64,000 nt of DNA from Anaerolineaceae bacterium (GTDB taxonomy: Bacteria > Chloroflexota > Anaerolineae > Anaerolineales > Anaerolineaceae). Each line of letters starts with the position of its first letter. Positions within the stretch are counted from its first letter, which is position 1. Made by a program: the position numbers and the translations under genes. The notes below the pieces were generated by a model, which did no database searches, was not told the DNA's origin, and saw only the letters and a program-made list of their open reading frames with translations. Location of the stretch: assembly GCA_016841525.1 (NCBI GenBank), contig JAENYZ010000002.1:540576-604575 (forward strand), given 5' to 3'. Positions 54,167 to 62,565 of this stretch are shown here, in pieces.

Positions 54167-54709
54167 TTAACCTCTTTCTTGAACAGGTTGGTATAAGCTG
54201 ATAATTGAGCTAAACCATGTGATCATTAATGCAAATGATACGGAAAGCAACCCTACACCAAATGTCAAAGATACTGGAATTAATATTGGAAATGCCCTGG
54301 TTATTGATCTTGCAATGTTGAGCAGGTTATTAAACCTGGCAGCAATCAGGCTGACATTGGCAATAAATCGCCCCAAGGCATATGATTCATTGAAATTGCT
54401 CAGGTTGATAAAGAACAAACTTAACAAGATCAAGCTTGCAATCGTGAATAAACCGAGGATGAAGAACCAGATTCTTCGTTCCTGCTGTTTTTCTCGATAT
54501 GCTGCTAAGTTTTGATGCCAGCGTTGGGTAAACCCAGGGCTTGGCTCCGGTGTTTTAACCGTTGAGATCGTCTCATAAACCTGATCAAGGGCTGTTGATA
54601 ATTCACGGCATTGTTCACATTGATTGAGATGAACTTCCAATGCTTCAGATTCTTCAGGGTCTATTGGTTCATCTGAAAAAAGCCATTTTTCAAAAGGCTG
54701 GTGACTCAT
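54167..54709 (-). CDS. Anti-sigma factor with zinc-finger domain
   Basis: Product of 180 residues. The N-terminal zf-HC2-type motif HLNQCEQC gives His27, Cys31 and Cys34, the zinc ligands of ZAS-type anti-sigma factors. Two membrane helices follow (about 85-107 and 145-168). It probably holds the neighbouring ECF sigma factor inactive at the membrane. The ATG at 54709 is chosen because GGAG lies upstream; the ATG at 54724 would place that site inside the gene. The 5' end overlaps the sigma gene by 20 bases, a sign of coupled translation. Confidence 0.88.
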   Translation of the reverse strand: MSHQPFEKWLFSDEPIDPEESEALEVHLNQCEQCRELSTALDQVYETISTVKTPEPSPGFTQRWHQNLAAYREKQQERRIWFFILGLFTIASLILLSLFFINLSNFNESYALGRFIANVSLIAARFNNLLNIARSITRAFPILIPVSLTFGVGLLSVSFALMITWFSSIISLYQPVQERG

Positions 54710-55286
54710 GGGCTCTCCTTTCATTCAAAGGCTTCGACTTTTCTAATTCGAGATAGGATTTTGCCAAAGCCTGTCGAGCGCGATATAAGCGGCTCTTTAC
54801 TGCACTGACGGTCAGATCCAATGCTTGCGAGATTTCCACTTCCGAGCACTCATGCCAGTAACGCATGATGATTGCTGCCCGATCTGTGGGACTTAACTCG
54901 TCAACCAGGTTCTGGATCAAGACTTCCTTTTCCTGCTGCCTGTATTCCCTTTCGGGGTTAGGTGCATTTCGGTCAGAGATGATTTCTGCTGGTAATGAAT
55001 CGGTGGATACTGTTGTCAAACGTCTTTTCCGAGTTTGGTCGATGCAATAATGAGCAGCAATGGATAAAAGCCATGTGGCGAAGGAACGATTGGTGTCGTA
55101 TTTCTTTAGATATCGATAAGCACGAATAAAGCTTTCCTGTGCAGCATCCTCCGCGTCTTTGCTGTTACCAAGCATGCGATAACACAAGCTAAAGACGGGC
55201 TTCTGATATTCTTCTACAAGGTTTCCAAAGGCATGATCGTCACCTTGCAGTGCTTTTTGTATCCACAGTGCTTCTTGCTCGCTCAC
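54690..55286 (-). CDS. ECF-type RNA polymerase sigma factor
   Basis: Product of 198 residues. Region 2 includes LVEEYQKPVFSLCYRMLG and DAEDAAQESFIRAYRYL; the -10 contact region is RSFATWLLSIAAHYCIDQTRKRR (see TWLLSIAAHYCIDQTRK). Region 4 has LSPTDRAAIIMRYWHECSE and LTVSAVKSRLYRARQAL. It starts at a GTG with GGAG upstream. It is the first gene of a four-gene operon with its anti-sigma factor and two envelope proteins. Its own promoter has an ECF-like spacing, so autoregulation is likely. Confidence 0.93.
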   Translation of the reverse strand: MSEQEALWIQKALQGDDHAFGNLVEEYQKPVFSLCYRMLGNSKDAEDAAQESFIRAYRYLKKYDTNRSFATWLLSIAAHYCIDQTRKRRLTTVSTDSLPAEIISDRNAPNPEREYRQQEKEVLIQNLVDELSPTDRAAIIMRYWHECSEVEISQALDLTVSAVKSRLYRARQALAKSYLELEKSKPLNERRAHESPAF

Positions 55287-55317
55287 ACGGTCTCCTCAAT
55301 GTTGCTCTAAAACAATA

Positions 55318-55345
55318 TACGACAAAACGGAAAATAAGTTGCAAA
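55318..55345 (-). promoter_or_regulatory. Candidate ECF promoter of the sigma operon
   Basis: On the minus strand: TTTGCAAC (55338-55345), 16 bases, then CGTA (55318-55321). This is the AAC-N16-CGTA architecture of ECF sigma promoters such as SigW. Transcription would start about 25 bases before the GTG. Confidence 0.6.
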
Positions 55346-55551
55346 CATAAAAGTAGGGCTGTTGATATTAATTATAAGGGATTCATGCTCGGAAGTTTAT
55401 CGTGAGGGTTTCCATGTACCAAAACCCAAAAAGGATTTCACCTGCACATGAATGTTGTCGGTTGAATTCGTGACAAAAAATGGTGCGGTGTGTGCTTTCA
55501 CCTGGTCCAAAAAACAAAGTAAGTTCTGTAAACGTAAATCAGGACGGATCA

Positions 55552-55607
55552 AATCACTTAATACTCAATCACCTAATACCTAATCACCTGATTCACCAAT
55601 CCCCTAA
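55552..55607. repeat. Degenerate CCTAATACC-type repeat, copy 2
   Basis: A run of short words (AATCACTTAATACTC, ATCACCTAATACC, TAATCACCTG, ATTCACCAATCCCCTAATC) ends exactly at the deoxynucleoside kinase stop codon. The 44291-44350 copy is the same kind of sequence in the opposite direction. The rest of 55287-55551 carries the ECF promoter and no gene. Confidence 0.65.
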
Positions 55608-56243
55608 TCAAAACACCATTTCTTCACGTCCTGATAGTTTTTCTTTGATTCTTTCGACGACGATATCGAGATGCTCAGTTTCGTGGACAAAATCTAGCGC
55701 ATCGCTGCGGATAGTCAGCACCGGGCAGAGGTCGAAGGCTTCTATCCATTCTTTGTAAAAGCGCTCAAGTAGTGAAAGATATTCCTGAGAAATGCCTGTT
55801 TCGATGTTTCTTGCTCGGCGTTGAATGCGTGCCATTAATATGGAAACAGGTGCCTCCAGGTGGATTAAAAGATCGGGTTTTGGTAAATCTTTGACGACCA
55901 GATTGTAGAGCCTGAGATAAGCATGATAATCGCGGTCATTCATGTTGCCCATTTGGTGGAGGGCTCGGGCAAAGATATGAGCGTCTTCATAAATGCTGCG
56001 GTCGAGAATTGCTGATTGGGGATGCTCTGCAAGATAGATATGCTGTTCAGCGCGATGTCCCAGGAAATAAATTTGCAAGTGAAACGACCATTCCCTCATG
56101 TTTTCATAGAAATCTGGCAAATAGGGATTATCAGCGACAGATTCGTAGGCGGTTTTCCACCCCAATCTTTCGCCGATTCTTTGAGTCAGGGATGTTTTCC
56201 CTGCGCCAATATTTCCAGCTAAAAGTATCAAGCGCTTCACCAC
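55608..56243 (-). CDS. Deoxynucleoside kinase
   Basis: Salvage kinase that phosphorylates deoxynucleosides, 211 residues. P-loop GNIGAGKTSL, then the ERS-like substrate motif (AYESVADNPYL), the DRS motif LDRSIYEDAHIF, and the lid RRARNIETGI are all present. It resembles the Bacillus dGK/dAK type. The start is a double GTG (56243 or 56240); no ATG fits. It lies 39 bases after the alpha/beta hydrolase gene and upstream of nothing else on this strand. Confidence 0.9.
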   Translation of the reverse strand: MVKRLILLAGNIGAGKTSLTQRIGERLGWKTAYESVADNPYLPDFYENMREWSFHLQIYFLGHRAEQHIYLAEHPQSAILDRSIYEDAHIFARALHQMGNMNDRDYHAYLRLYNLVVKDLPKPDLLIHLEAPVSILMARIQRRARNIETGISQEYLSLLERFYKEWIEAFDLCPVLTIRSDALDFVHETEHLDIVVERIKEKLSGREEMVF

Positions 56244-56282
56244 TGTTGGCTCATTTCTCTGGATTGAATCTTTTGTATAGGT

Positions 56283-57107
56283 TTATGCAGGCATACTACG
56301 CTTCAAGAATAATTCAACCATCTTCAGGTAGGGTTGGTATTGTTCATATCGAACACAATGTCCAGCAGCGCTGATGTGACCAAACTCACCTTTTTTGAGG
56401 AGCTGAACAGCTTCAATCCCCATTGCAGGTGTCACAATTGCGCCGCGATCATTATCACCTGTGACAATTAGGGTCGGGATGGTGATTGATTTTGCAACAT
56501 CTCGCCAGTCGCTCAGGATGTATGGATAATGGTCAAAGAAATCGGGGTCCATTTCGTGTTTTGACTGTGCCCATTCCTTTAGAATGGCTTCTTCCCAATT
56601 TGGGGATTCTTTTTTCTTAAGCCGGATGAGGTCTTTAATTGGCTTTTCTTTAGAAGCTAAATTTTGCTTTTTCCATTCTTTCATGGCTTTTTTGAAGCCC
56701 TCTTCCGTTCCTTCCTGGTCTGACCAGGGTGGGTCTTCAAGAACAAGGCATGATGCCATCTCGGGGTATTTCGCAGCAAGACTTGCTGCAGTCGCCGCCC
56801 CCATCGAGTGCCCAACAAGCCCTGGTTTTTCGAGATTAAGGGCGTTAATAAAATCATGTAAGTCTTCCACAAGGTCAAAGCGCTTCTCGTGTGAAACACG
56901 CGAGGATTTACCATGCCCATAGGCATCGTACATAATAATGTCATACTTTTCTTCTAAATCGCTCGCTAACTGATGCCAGCTCAGTCCAAAATCTGTCAGA
57001 CCATGCGCAAGCACGAGGGGTGGTTTATCGCCGCTGCCCGTCCTTGTAAAGAAGAGCTGAATGCCGTCGTTTACTGTTACAGTATCTTGTGTCCAATCTT
57101 TTTGCAT
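56283..57107 (-). CDS. Alpha/beta hydrolase
   Basis: Product of 274 residues with the oxyanion motif LVLAHGLTDFGLSW, nucleophile elbow GHSMG (Ser98 region), an acid in VTGDNDRG and a late His in GHISAAGHCVRYE. This is the usual epoxide hydrolase/haloperoxidase-like layout. The substrate is unknown. A Lys-rich cap domain (residues about 140-190) is present. The strong terminator-like context and spacing suggest it is its own unit, followed by the kinase. Confidence 0.88.
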   Translation of the reverse strand: MQKDWTQDTVTVNDGIQLFFTRTGSGDKPPLVLAHGLTDFGLSWHQLASDLEEKYDIIMYDAYGHGKSSRVSHEKRFDLVEDLHDFINALNLEKPGLVGHSMGAATAASLAAKYPEMASCLVLEDPPWSDQEGTEEGFKKAMKEWKKQNLASKEKPIKDLIRLKKKESPNWEEAILKEWAQSKHEMDPDFFDHYPYILSDWRDVAKSITIPTLIVTGDNDRGAIVTPAMGIEAVQLLKKGEFGHISAAGHCVRYEQYQPYLKMVELFLKRSMPA

Positions 57108-57252
57108 TATTTTCCTCCAGGAAACTGTCTCTCCAAGATTTATTATACTAATGATTATAATCCTATCGTCTTGTATAAATGGTATTCTTCATAGATTTTC
57201 CTGAAGAAATATTAAAACGTTTCATCCTTCATGAAAATAGAAAAAGCTATGA

Positions 57253-59856
57253 TCAACACTCACTGAAGCCGCAGCTGTAGCATTTTTTACATCCTTCTTC
57301 GTTGACAAAAGTCGCTTGCCCACACTCCGGACAGAGTTCACCAATCTTGCGCTGCTGCGGTGCTTCAAGATTTTCTAAACCTTCTAAAGGAAGTGGTTGA
57401 TATTCTACAAGTCTTGCTTCCTCAGGGATTTCATTTTCCCAGTGTCTGATGTAAAGATACTCATCCAGAGCTTTGGCAATGCCATCGGGCAATGATCTTA
57501 TCCGGTTTGGGCCAAAGCCGAGGGACCGACCCCCACCGATGCCCGCCAGCTGGTCCATAACGGCTTTGAGGCGTTTTCTCGGTTCAATGGGTGATGAAAT
57601 GCGTAAGACGTAAGAAATCAGGCGTCCAATGGCTTCTGAGTGAGCTGCTGTTTCTGAGCCCGCCTTTGCAGATGTGACGAACACCTCAAATGGCTGGTTA
57701 CCGCCGTTTTCATTGACGGTGACAAACGCTTTCCCTAAAGGTGTTTCAACAGAATATGTGTAACCTTTTAAGAAATTGGGTCTTGGTTTTTTGGTGTCTT
57801 GCCAAATTGGCAGTTGTTGCCCTGGTTCTGTTTGCAGGTCTTGTTCTGATTGCGTCAAGTCCTCTTGTTTTGCTACAAATTTTGATTCTGCGGTACCTTT
57901 GGTCTCAAGCACGACTTGTTCCCGGGAACCGGTAACATAGACAGTGAGGCCTTTACAGCCTAATTCCCACGCCAGTAAGTATGCATTCGCAACGTCCTCA
58001 GGTTTTGCTGTGGATGGGAAGTTGATCGTTTTGCTGAGGCTGTTATCGACGAATGCCTGAAGGGCTGCCTGCATCCGAACATGTTCTTCTGCTGTGATAT
58101 CAGACGAGACAACAAATATATCTTTTGTGGATTCGGGAAGGTTTTCAATTTGCTGGCAGGTGCCAGTTTCAATGACCTCATTGATGATTTCCTCATGTTG
58201 TTCCGGCCTGATGCCAATGTTTTCTAATGCACGCTGGAATTGGGGGCTGACATAGTTTAATTGAAGGTCCTTGCCATTATCGTTAACGTGGCGGATATAA
58301 GCGAGAGCAAAGACAGGTTCACAGCCGTAGCCTTCGCAGCCAGCAACGGTGGCAATTGTGCCCGTGGGAGCAATAGTTGTTTGGGCAGCGTTGCGTATGC
58401 CGTATTTCAAAATTCCATTGGTTATGCTTTCCCAGTCAATATTTGGTCGTCCGTAATCGTGCTTGAAAGGGTCGACGGGTTGTGGCGGCTGCCATTTTAA
58501 ATCCTTTGGATCATAAATGCTGCCGTCAATAGCGGGGAAAGCGCCGCGCTGCTTTGCAAGCTCAATGCTTGTGCGCATTGAATAGTAACGGATAAACGCC
58601 ATAACCTGGGCTGCAAACTCCTGGCCTTCAGGGCTGCCATAACGGATACCGACATGATAGAGCAGATCTGCTAAACCCATGATACCCAGGCCAATCCGTC
58701 GGGCACGTTTTGCGGATTCTTCAAGCTGCGGTACCGCAGGAACGTAGGCATTGGCTTCCACAACATCGTCCAGGAAGATTGTCGCTGTTTGGACGGTTTC
58801 CTGGAGCGCACCCCAATCCACGCTGTTGTCCGTGCCGAAATGCTGTGCAAGATTGATGGATCCCAGGCAGCAATTTTCATAAGGGCCAAGCCACTGCTCC
58901 CCGCAGGGGTTGGTTGATTCAAGGCGGTAGAGATGCGGTACCGGGTTATCTTTGTTGGCGATATCGAGAAAAAGCATCCCGGGTTCCCCATTATGATGTG
59001 CCTGTTTTACAATATTATCAAATAATTCCCTGGCTCTAATGGTTTTGAAGGTCTTTATGGGCAAATTTGCCTGCAGTGCATCATCTAAATCGCCGTTGAA
59101 ATCCTGGTATTCAGGTGCGGTGACATCGGGGAATCGCAATTCCCACGATGCGTCTTCCTTAACCGCTTTCATGAATGCATCGGTAATTCCCACTGAAATA
59201 TTGAAGTTTGTAATGGCATTTTCAGACGTCTTGCAGGTGACAAATTGCTCAATATCCGGGTGATCGACCCGCAGCACGCCCATATTCGCCCCTCTTCGTG
59301 TACCGCCCTGGGCAATTTCACCAAAAGCTTCATCATATACCCGCATGAACCCAATCGGGCCTGTTGCCTGGCCAGCAGATTTTTTCACTCGTGAACCGCT
59401 TGGCCGCAAGCGTGAAAAACTGAATCCATTCCCGCCGCCCGTTTGTTGAATCAGGGCAGCATTACGCAGGGTTGTGAAAATCCCGTCGTCGCGTCTTCCC
59501 ATGTCATCCGAAATGGGGAGAACAAAGCAAGCGGCTAACTGACCCAGCGGCGTTCCTGCACCTGTAAAGGTTGGTGAATTTGGAAAGAATTTTTTCGAGG
59601 TAAGCATGTGATAAAATTTTCGTGCACGGGGCTTATAATCTTTTTCCCAGGTTTCCTCAATTTTCGCGACATGATAGGCAACTCGCCAGAACATTTCATC
59701 AATGGTTTCCACAGGCTCGCCGTCTTTACCCTTACGCAGATAACGCTTAGCAAGGACCTGCCTGGAGTTTTCGGTAAGTTCAATGCTTTCCATATCTTCA
59801 GGAACTGGTGGGGTGGGCAGCATACCCGTCAAATATCTACCATTATTTTTTGACAT
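57253..59856 (-). CDS. nrdJ: Adenosylcobalamin-dependent ribonucleotide reductase, class II
   Basis: Reduces ribonucleotides to deoxyribonucleotides using an adenosylcobalamin radical, so no oxygen is needed. It has 867 residues. The active site segment is [21 protein letters not shown] (see NPCGEQ) with the radical Cys, and [13 protein letters not shown] is the conserved loop. A C-terminal zinc-ribbon ([13 protein letters not shown]) carries the reductant Cys pair. It has GGAG before the ATG region and lies 27 bases after nrdR, so the two are one operon. B12 use fits the mutase genes at 15-16 kb. Confidence 0.95.
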   Translation of the reverse strand: MSKNNGRYLTGMLPTPPVPEDMESIELTENSRQVLAKRYLRKGKDGEPVETIDEMFWRVAYHVAKIEETWEKDYKPRARKFYHMLTSKKFFPNSPTFTGAGTPLGQLAACFVLPISDDMGRRDDGIFTTLRNAALIQQTGGGNGFSFSRLRPSGSRVKKSAGQATGPIGFMRVYDEAFGEIAQGGTRRGANMGVLRVDHPDIEQFVTCKTSENAITNFNISVGITDAFMKAVKEDASWELRFPDVTAPEYQDFNGDLDDALQANLPIKTFKTIRARELFDNIVKQAHHNGEPGMLFLDIANKDNPVPHLYRLESTNPCGEQWLGPYENCCLGSINLAQHFGTDNSVDWGALQETVQTATIFLDDVVEANAYVPAVPQLEESAKRARRIGLGIMGLADLLYHVGIRYGSPEGQEFAAQVMAFIRYYSMRTSIELAKQRGAFPAIDGSIYDPKDLKWQPPQPVDPFKHDYGRPNIDWESITNGILKYGIRNAAQTTIAPTGTIATVAGCEGYGCEPVFALAYIRHVNDNGKDLQLNYVSPQFQRALENIGIRPEQHEEIINEVIETGTCQQIENLPESTKDIFVVSSDITAEEHVRMQAALQAFVDNSLSKTINFPSTAKPEDVANAYLLAWELGCKGLTVYVTGSREQVVLETKGTAESKFVAKQEDLTQSEQDLQTEPGQQLPIWQDTKKPRPNFLKGYTYSVETPLGKAFVTVNENGGNQPFEVFVTSAKAGSETAAHSEAIGRLISYVLRISSPIEPRKRLKAVMDQLAGIGGGRSLGFGPNRIRSLPDGIAKALDEYLYIRHWENEIPEEARLVEYQPLPLEGLENLEAPQQRKIGELCPECGQATFVNEEGCKKCYSCGFSEC

Positions 59857-59883
59857 GCGAGTCTCCTTAAATTTTTATTTTAA

Positions 59884-60339
59884 TTATTCTTCTGATAATA
59901 GTCGGTCTATTTCTGAACGAATCGACTGCAAATCTTCGAATTGAAGATAAACCGAAGCGTAACGAATGTAGGCAATATGATCCAGCTCTCTCAAAGCCTG
60001 GATGACCATATCGCCAACCACGCGAGATGACACCTCTGATTTACCCATTCTCTGCAGCGTCGATTCAATTTCACCAATCAAACGCTCGATGTCAGCGCCC
60101 GATACGGGTCTTTTGGTACAGGCAAGGCGAATGCCGTGGAGCAGTTTTTCACGATTGAATTCTTCTCTCGTACCATCCTGTTTTACGACTAAAGGGGTTG
60201 CCAGGATTGCCCTTTCCAGGGTGCTGAACCTTTCACCGCAATTTAAACATTCCCGCCGGCGACGGATTCCACCTGGGGCGTCTTTAGTGGTGTCAACGAC
60301 TCTGGATTTTTCGTGCTGGCAATAAGGACAATGCATCAA
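59884..60339 (-). CDS. nrdR: Transcriptional repressor NrdR
   Basis: Zinc-ribbon and ATP-cone repressor of ribonucleotide reductase genes, 151 residues. The zinc ribbon has CPYCQHEKSRVVD and ECLNCGERFSTLE; the ATP cone (LVVKQDGTREEFNREKL) follows. It senses dATP/ATP. It precedes nrdJ. A structured leader with three hairpins lies between its promoter and the gene. Confidence 0.96.
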   Translation of the reverse strand: MMHCPYCQHEKSRVVDTTKDAPGGIRRRRECLNCGERFSTLERAILATPLVVKQDGTREEFNREKLLHGIRLACTKRPVSGADIERLIGEIESTLQRMGKSEVSSRVVGDMVIQALRELDHIAYIRYASVYLQFEDLQSIRSEIDRLLSEE

Positions 60340-60380
60340 TTATCCCTTCTCATTATGGATGGTTTACGCCGTGTAACAGT

Positions 60381-60430
60381 CCCCCAAATATGGGGGTGGA
60401 ACAACCTGTTCCCCCTACCAATTGGGTAGG
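60381..60430 (-). promoter_or_regulatory. Three-hairpin leader of nrdR
   Basis: Within the 395-base gap 60340-60734, three successive stems occur: CCCCCA-aata-TGGGGG (60381-60396), GGAACA-acc-TGTTCC (60398-60412) and CCTACC-aattg-GGTAGG (60414-60430). They lie in the predicted 5' untranslated region of nrdR. The remainder, up to ptsI, has a TATAAT at 60692-60697 as a possible ptsI -10. No classical NrdR box is seen. Confidence 0.6.
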
Positions 60431-60435
60431 TTTTT

Positions 60436-60464
60436 ATTGTAACATAGGTACAGGGCTGAATCAA
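60436..60464 (-). promoter_or_regulatory. Promoter of the nrdR-nrdJ operon
   Basis: On the minus strand: TTGATT (60459-60464), 17-base spacer, TACAAT (60436-60441). Transcription would start near 60430, at the edge of the hairpin cluster. Confidence 0.65.
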
Positions 60465-60734
60465 CAAAAGATTCGTATATATTTCTTAAAATATTGCAAT
60501 TTCGATGATTTTTTAACATTCAGAATTGGACTGGTTTAAGTATTGAACTTAACAAGAGAAATCAGGAGGCTTTCTTTTCAGGAACAATAAAATTCCAAAT
60601 GGTTTTTATATCTATTCCAGCCATTCTCCTCAGGGTAAGGAATTTCCTTTCAAATTTTTTGATATCAGACCGCAATCTGCAAATTCTGGTTTATAATTTA
60701 CAGGGACTATTTGTAAGGAGTAAAGGAGGAAGCT

Positions 60735-62480
60735 TTGTCTCAGGTTGAACTAACAAAAATAAAGGGAATCCCGGCAGCACCTGGCCTGGCACATGGTAAG
60801 ACGGCTCTGGTGTCGGAAATTGAGATGGAAATCCCGAATTATGAGATTCGTGAATTTGAAGATGAAATTCAACGTATGATGGATGCTGTTGAAAAAGGGC
60901 AGGGGGAACTGATCGAGATCAAAAAAGAGGTCGAAAGTCGATCTGAGAAAAATGAAGCTGAAATATTTGAAGCCCATCGAATGATTTTAGAGGACGTCGC
61001 CCTGATTGACCGGGCAAAGAAAGCGATCAAGCAAGGCACCAATGCGGAAAAAGCCTGGATGGATGCAATTGAGTTCTTTGCAAATATGATGGAGCAAATC
61101 CCTGATGAAACACTTGCCAGCAGAGCGCTCGACATTCGTGACGTTGGGCGGCGTGTGTTAGGTCATATGCTTGGCGTGAGTGCAGGGCGGACTGCTTTAA
61201 CCGAACCCTCAATCATTGTGGGCGATGATTTGACACCATCTGATACTGTCAGCCTTGACAAGGATCTTGTTTTGGGCTTTATTACAGCTCGGGGCGGACC
61301 AACATCACATGCAGCAATTCTCGCCAAAGCTTTTGGCTTACCAGCGGTCGTCGGTCTGGGAGAAGCTGTTTTAGAATTGCCAGATGGAACGATGGTCCTT
61401 GTTAATGGTGACAAGGGAGAGGTTGTCGTAGATCCCGATGATGACCAGAAGAACGCGTTTATTGAGCAGGAAAAGAAAGCCAGTGTCGACAGGAAGAAAG
61501 CCAGAGCTGCTGCCCAGGCACCCGGGGTGACAGCAGATGGCGATCGTGTGGAAATTGTTGCCAATATTGGCGGCGTGGATGATGCCCCTCTGGGTATAAA
61601 AAATGGTGCTGAAGGCGTTGGCTTATTCCGCACTGAATTCCTATATTTAGATCGAAAATCGCTCCCAACGGAAGCTGAACAAGTTGAAGCTTACGTGGCA
61701 GTTTTTGAAAATTACCCGAATATGCCCGTTGTTGTCCGCACACTGGATATCGGCGGTGATAAGACCATCCCTTACCTTGATTTACCAAAAGAACTCAATC
61801 CTTTCCTTGGATGGCGCGGTGTTCGCATGTTAAATGGCGCTGAGGATATTTTTAAGGCACAATTTAGAGCGCTGCTGCAGGCAGGGGGTATCACCGGAGT
61901 TGATCTACGCATCATGGTGCCAATGGTGTCGGGTATCGAAGAAATTCGTTCCGCAAAAGAACTGATGAAAGGAATGAAAGCTGAGCTTCAATCTGAAGGT
62001 AAACCGTTTGCAGAAAAGGTCCAATTTGGCATCATGATCGAGGTGCCTTCTGCAGCATTATTAGCAGATAAGCTGGCAAAAGAAGTGGACTTCTTCAGCA
62101 TTGGTACCAATGACCTGACCCAATATACGCTGGCTGTTGATCGAACCAACAGTAAAGTAGCCCATCTTGCCAACCCTTTGAACCCGGCTGTTCTGCGGTT
62201 GATAAAGAACACGATTGACTGCGCCCATGCTGAAAATCGATGGGTGGGATTATGCGGTGAATTGGCAGGGGAGCCATTAGCAGCTCCCATTCTGCTTGGG
62301 CTGGGTTTGGATGAATTCAGTATGTCACCGGCGCGTGTACCTGTTATTAAGCAGGTCATGCGCAAACTACATAAGAAAGAATGTGCAGAATTTGTTCAAA
62401 AGGTTCTTGATAAAACAAACCATGAAGAAGTGATTGAAGAAAGCACTGCATTTTTAAAGGAACTTGGCATCGAACTTTAA
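60735..62480 (+). CDS. ptsI: Phosphoenolpyruvate-protein phosphotransferase (PTS Enzyme I)
   Basis: Transfers the phosphate of PEP to HPr, 581 residues. The phosphorylated His192 is in GGPTSHAAILAK; the PEP-binding barrel has RTLDIGGDKTIPYL, SIGTNDLTQYTLAVDR and the active Cys in GLCGELAGEP. The start is a TTG with AAGGAGG upstream. No HPr or EII gene is adjacent, so partner genes must lie elsewhere; a regulatory rather than transport role is possible. Confidence 0.95.
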   Translation: MSQVELTKIKGIPAAPGLAHGKTALVSEIEMEIPNYEIREFEDEIQRMMDAVEKGQGELIEIKKEVESRSEKNEAEIFEAHRMILEDVALIDRAKKAIKQGTNAEKAWMDAIEFFANMMEQIPDETLASRALDIRDVGRRVLGHMLGVSAGRTALTEPSIIVGDDLTPSDTVSLDKDLVLGFITARGGPTSHAAILAKAFGLPAVVGLGEAVLELPDGTMVLVNGDKGEVVVDPDDDQKNAFIEQEKKASVDRKKARAAAQAPGVTADGDRVEIVANIGGVDDAPLGIKNGAEGVGLFRTEFLYLDRKSLPTEAEQVEAYVAVFENYPNMPVVVRTLDIGGDKTIPYLDLPKELNPFLGWRGVRMLNGAEDIFKAQFRALLQAGGITGVDLRIMVPMVSGIEEIRSAKELMKGMKAELQSEGKPFAEKVQFGIMIEVPSAALLADKLAKEVDFFSIGTNDLTQYTLAVDRTNSKVAHLANPLNPAVLRLIKNTIDCAHAENRWVGLCGELAGEPLAAPILLGLGLDEFSMSPARVPVIKQVMRKLHKKECAEFVQKVLDKTNHEEVIEESTAFLKELGIEL

Positions 62481-62519
62481 TATTAATAATTTTTTAGAAC
62501 GCTATCAGATTATTACTAT

Positions 62520-62552
62520 GGCCGGGGAGATGTTTACCCCGGCCCTTTTTTC
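62520..62552 (+). terminator. ptsI terminator
   Basis: GGCCGGGG-agatgttta-CCCCGGCC perfect stem followed by CTTTTTTCT. It is convergent with the MscS gene and mainly serves ptsI. Confidence 0.92.
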
Positions 62553-62565
62553 TATCTATTAAAAT

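Noticed and set aside
55552..55607. CRISPR-like array
   Set aside because: The words are shuffled and of uneven length, with no constant repeat and no spacers; no cas genes are near.
60413..60440. Plus-strand intrinsic terminator (GGTAGG stem then TTTTTATT)
   Set aside because: No plus-strand gene ends before it, and the T run coincides with the -10 region of the minus-strand nrdR promoter.
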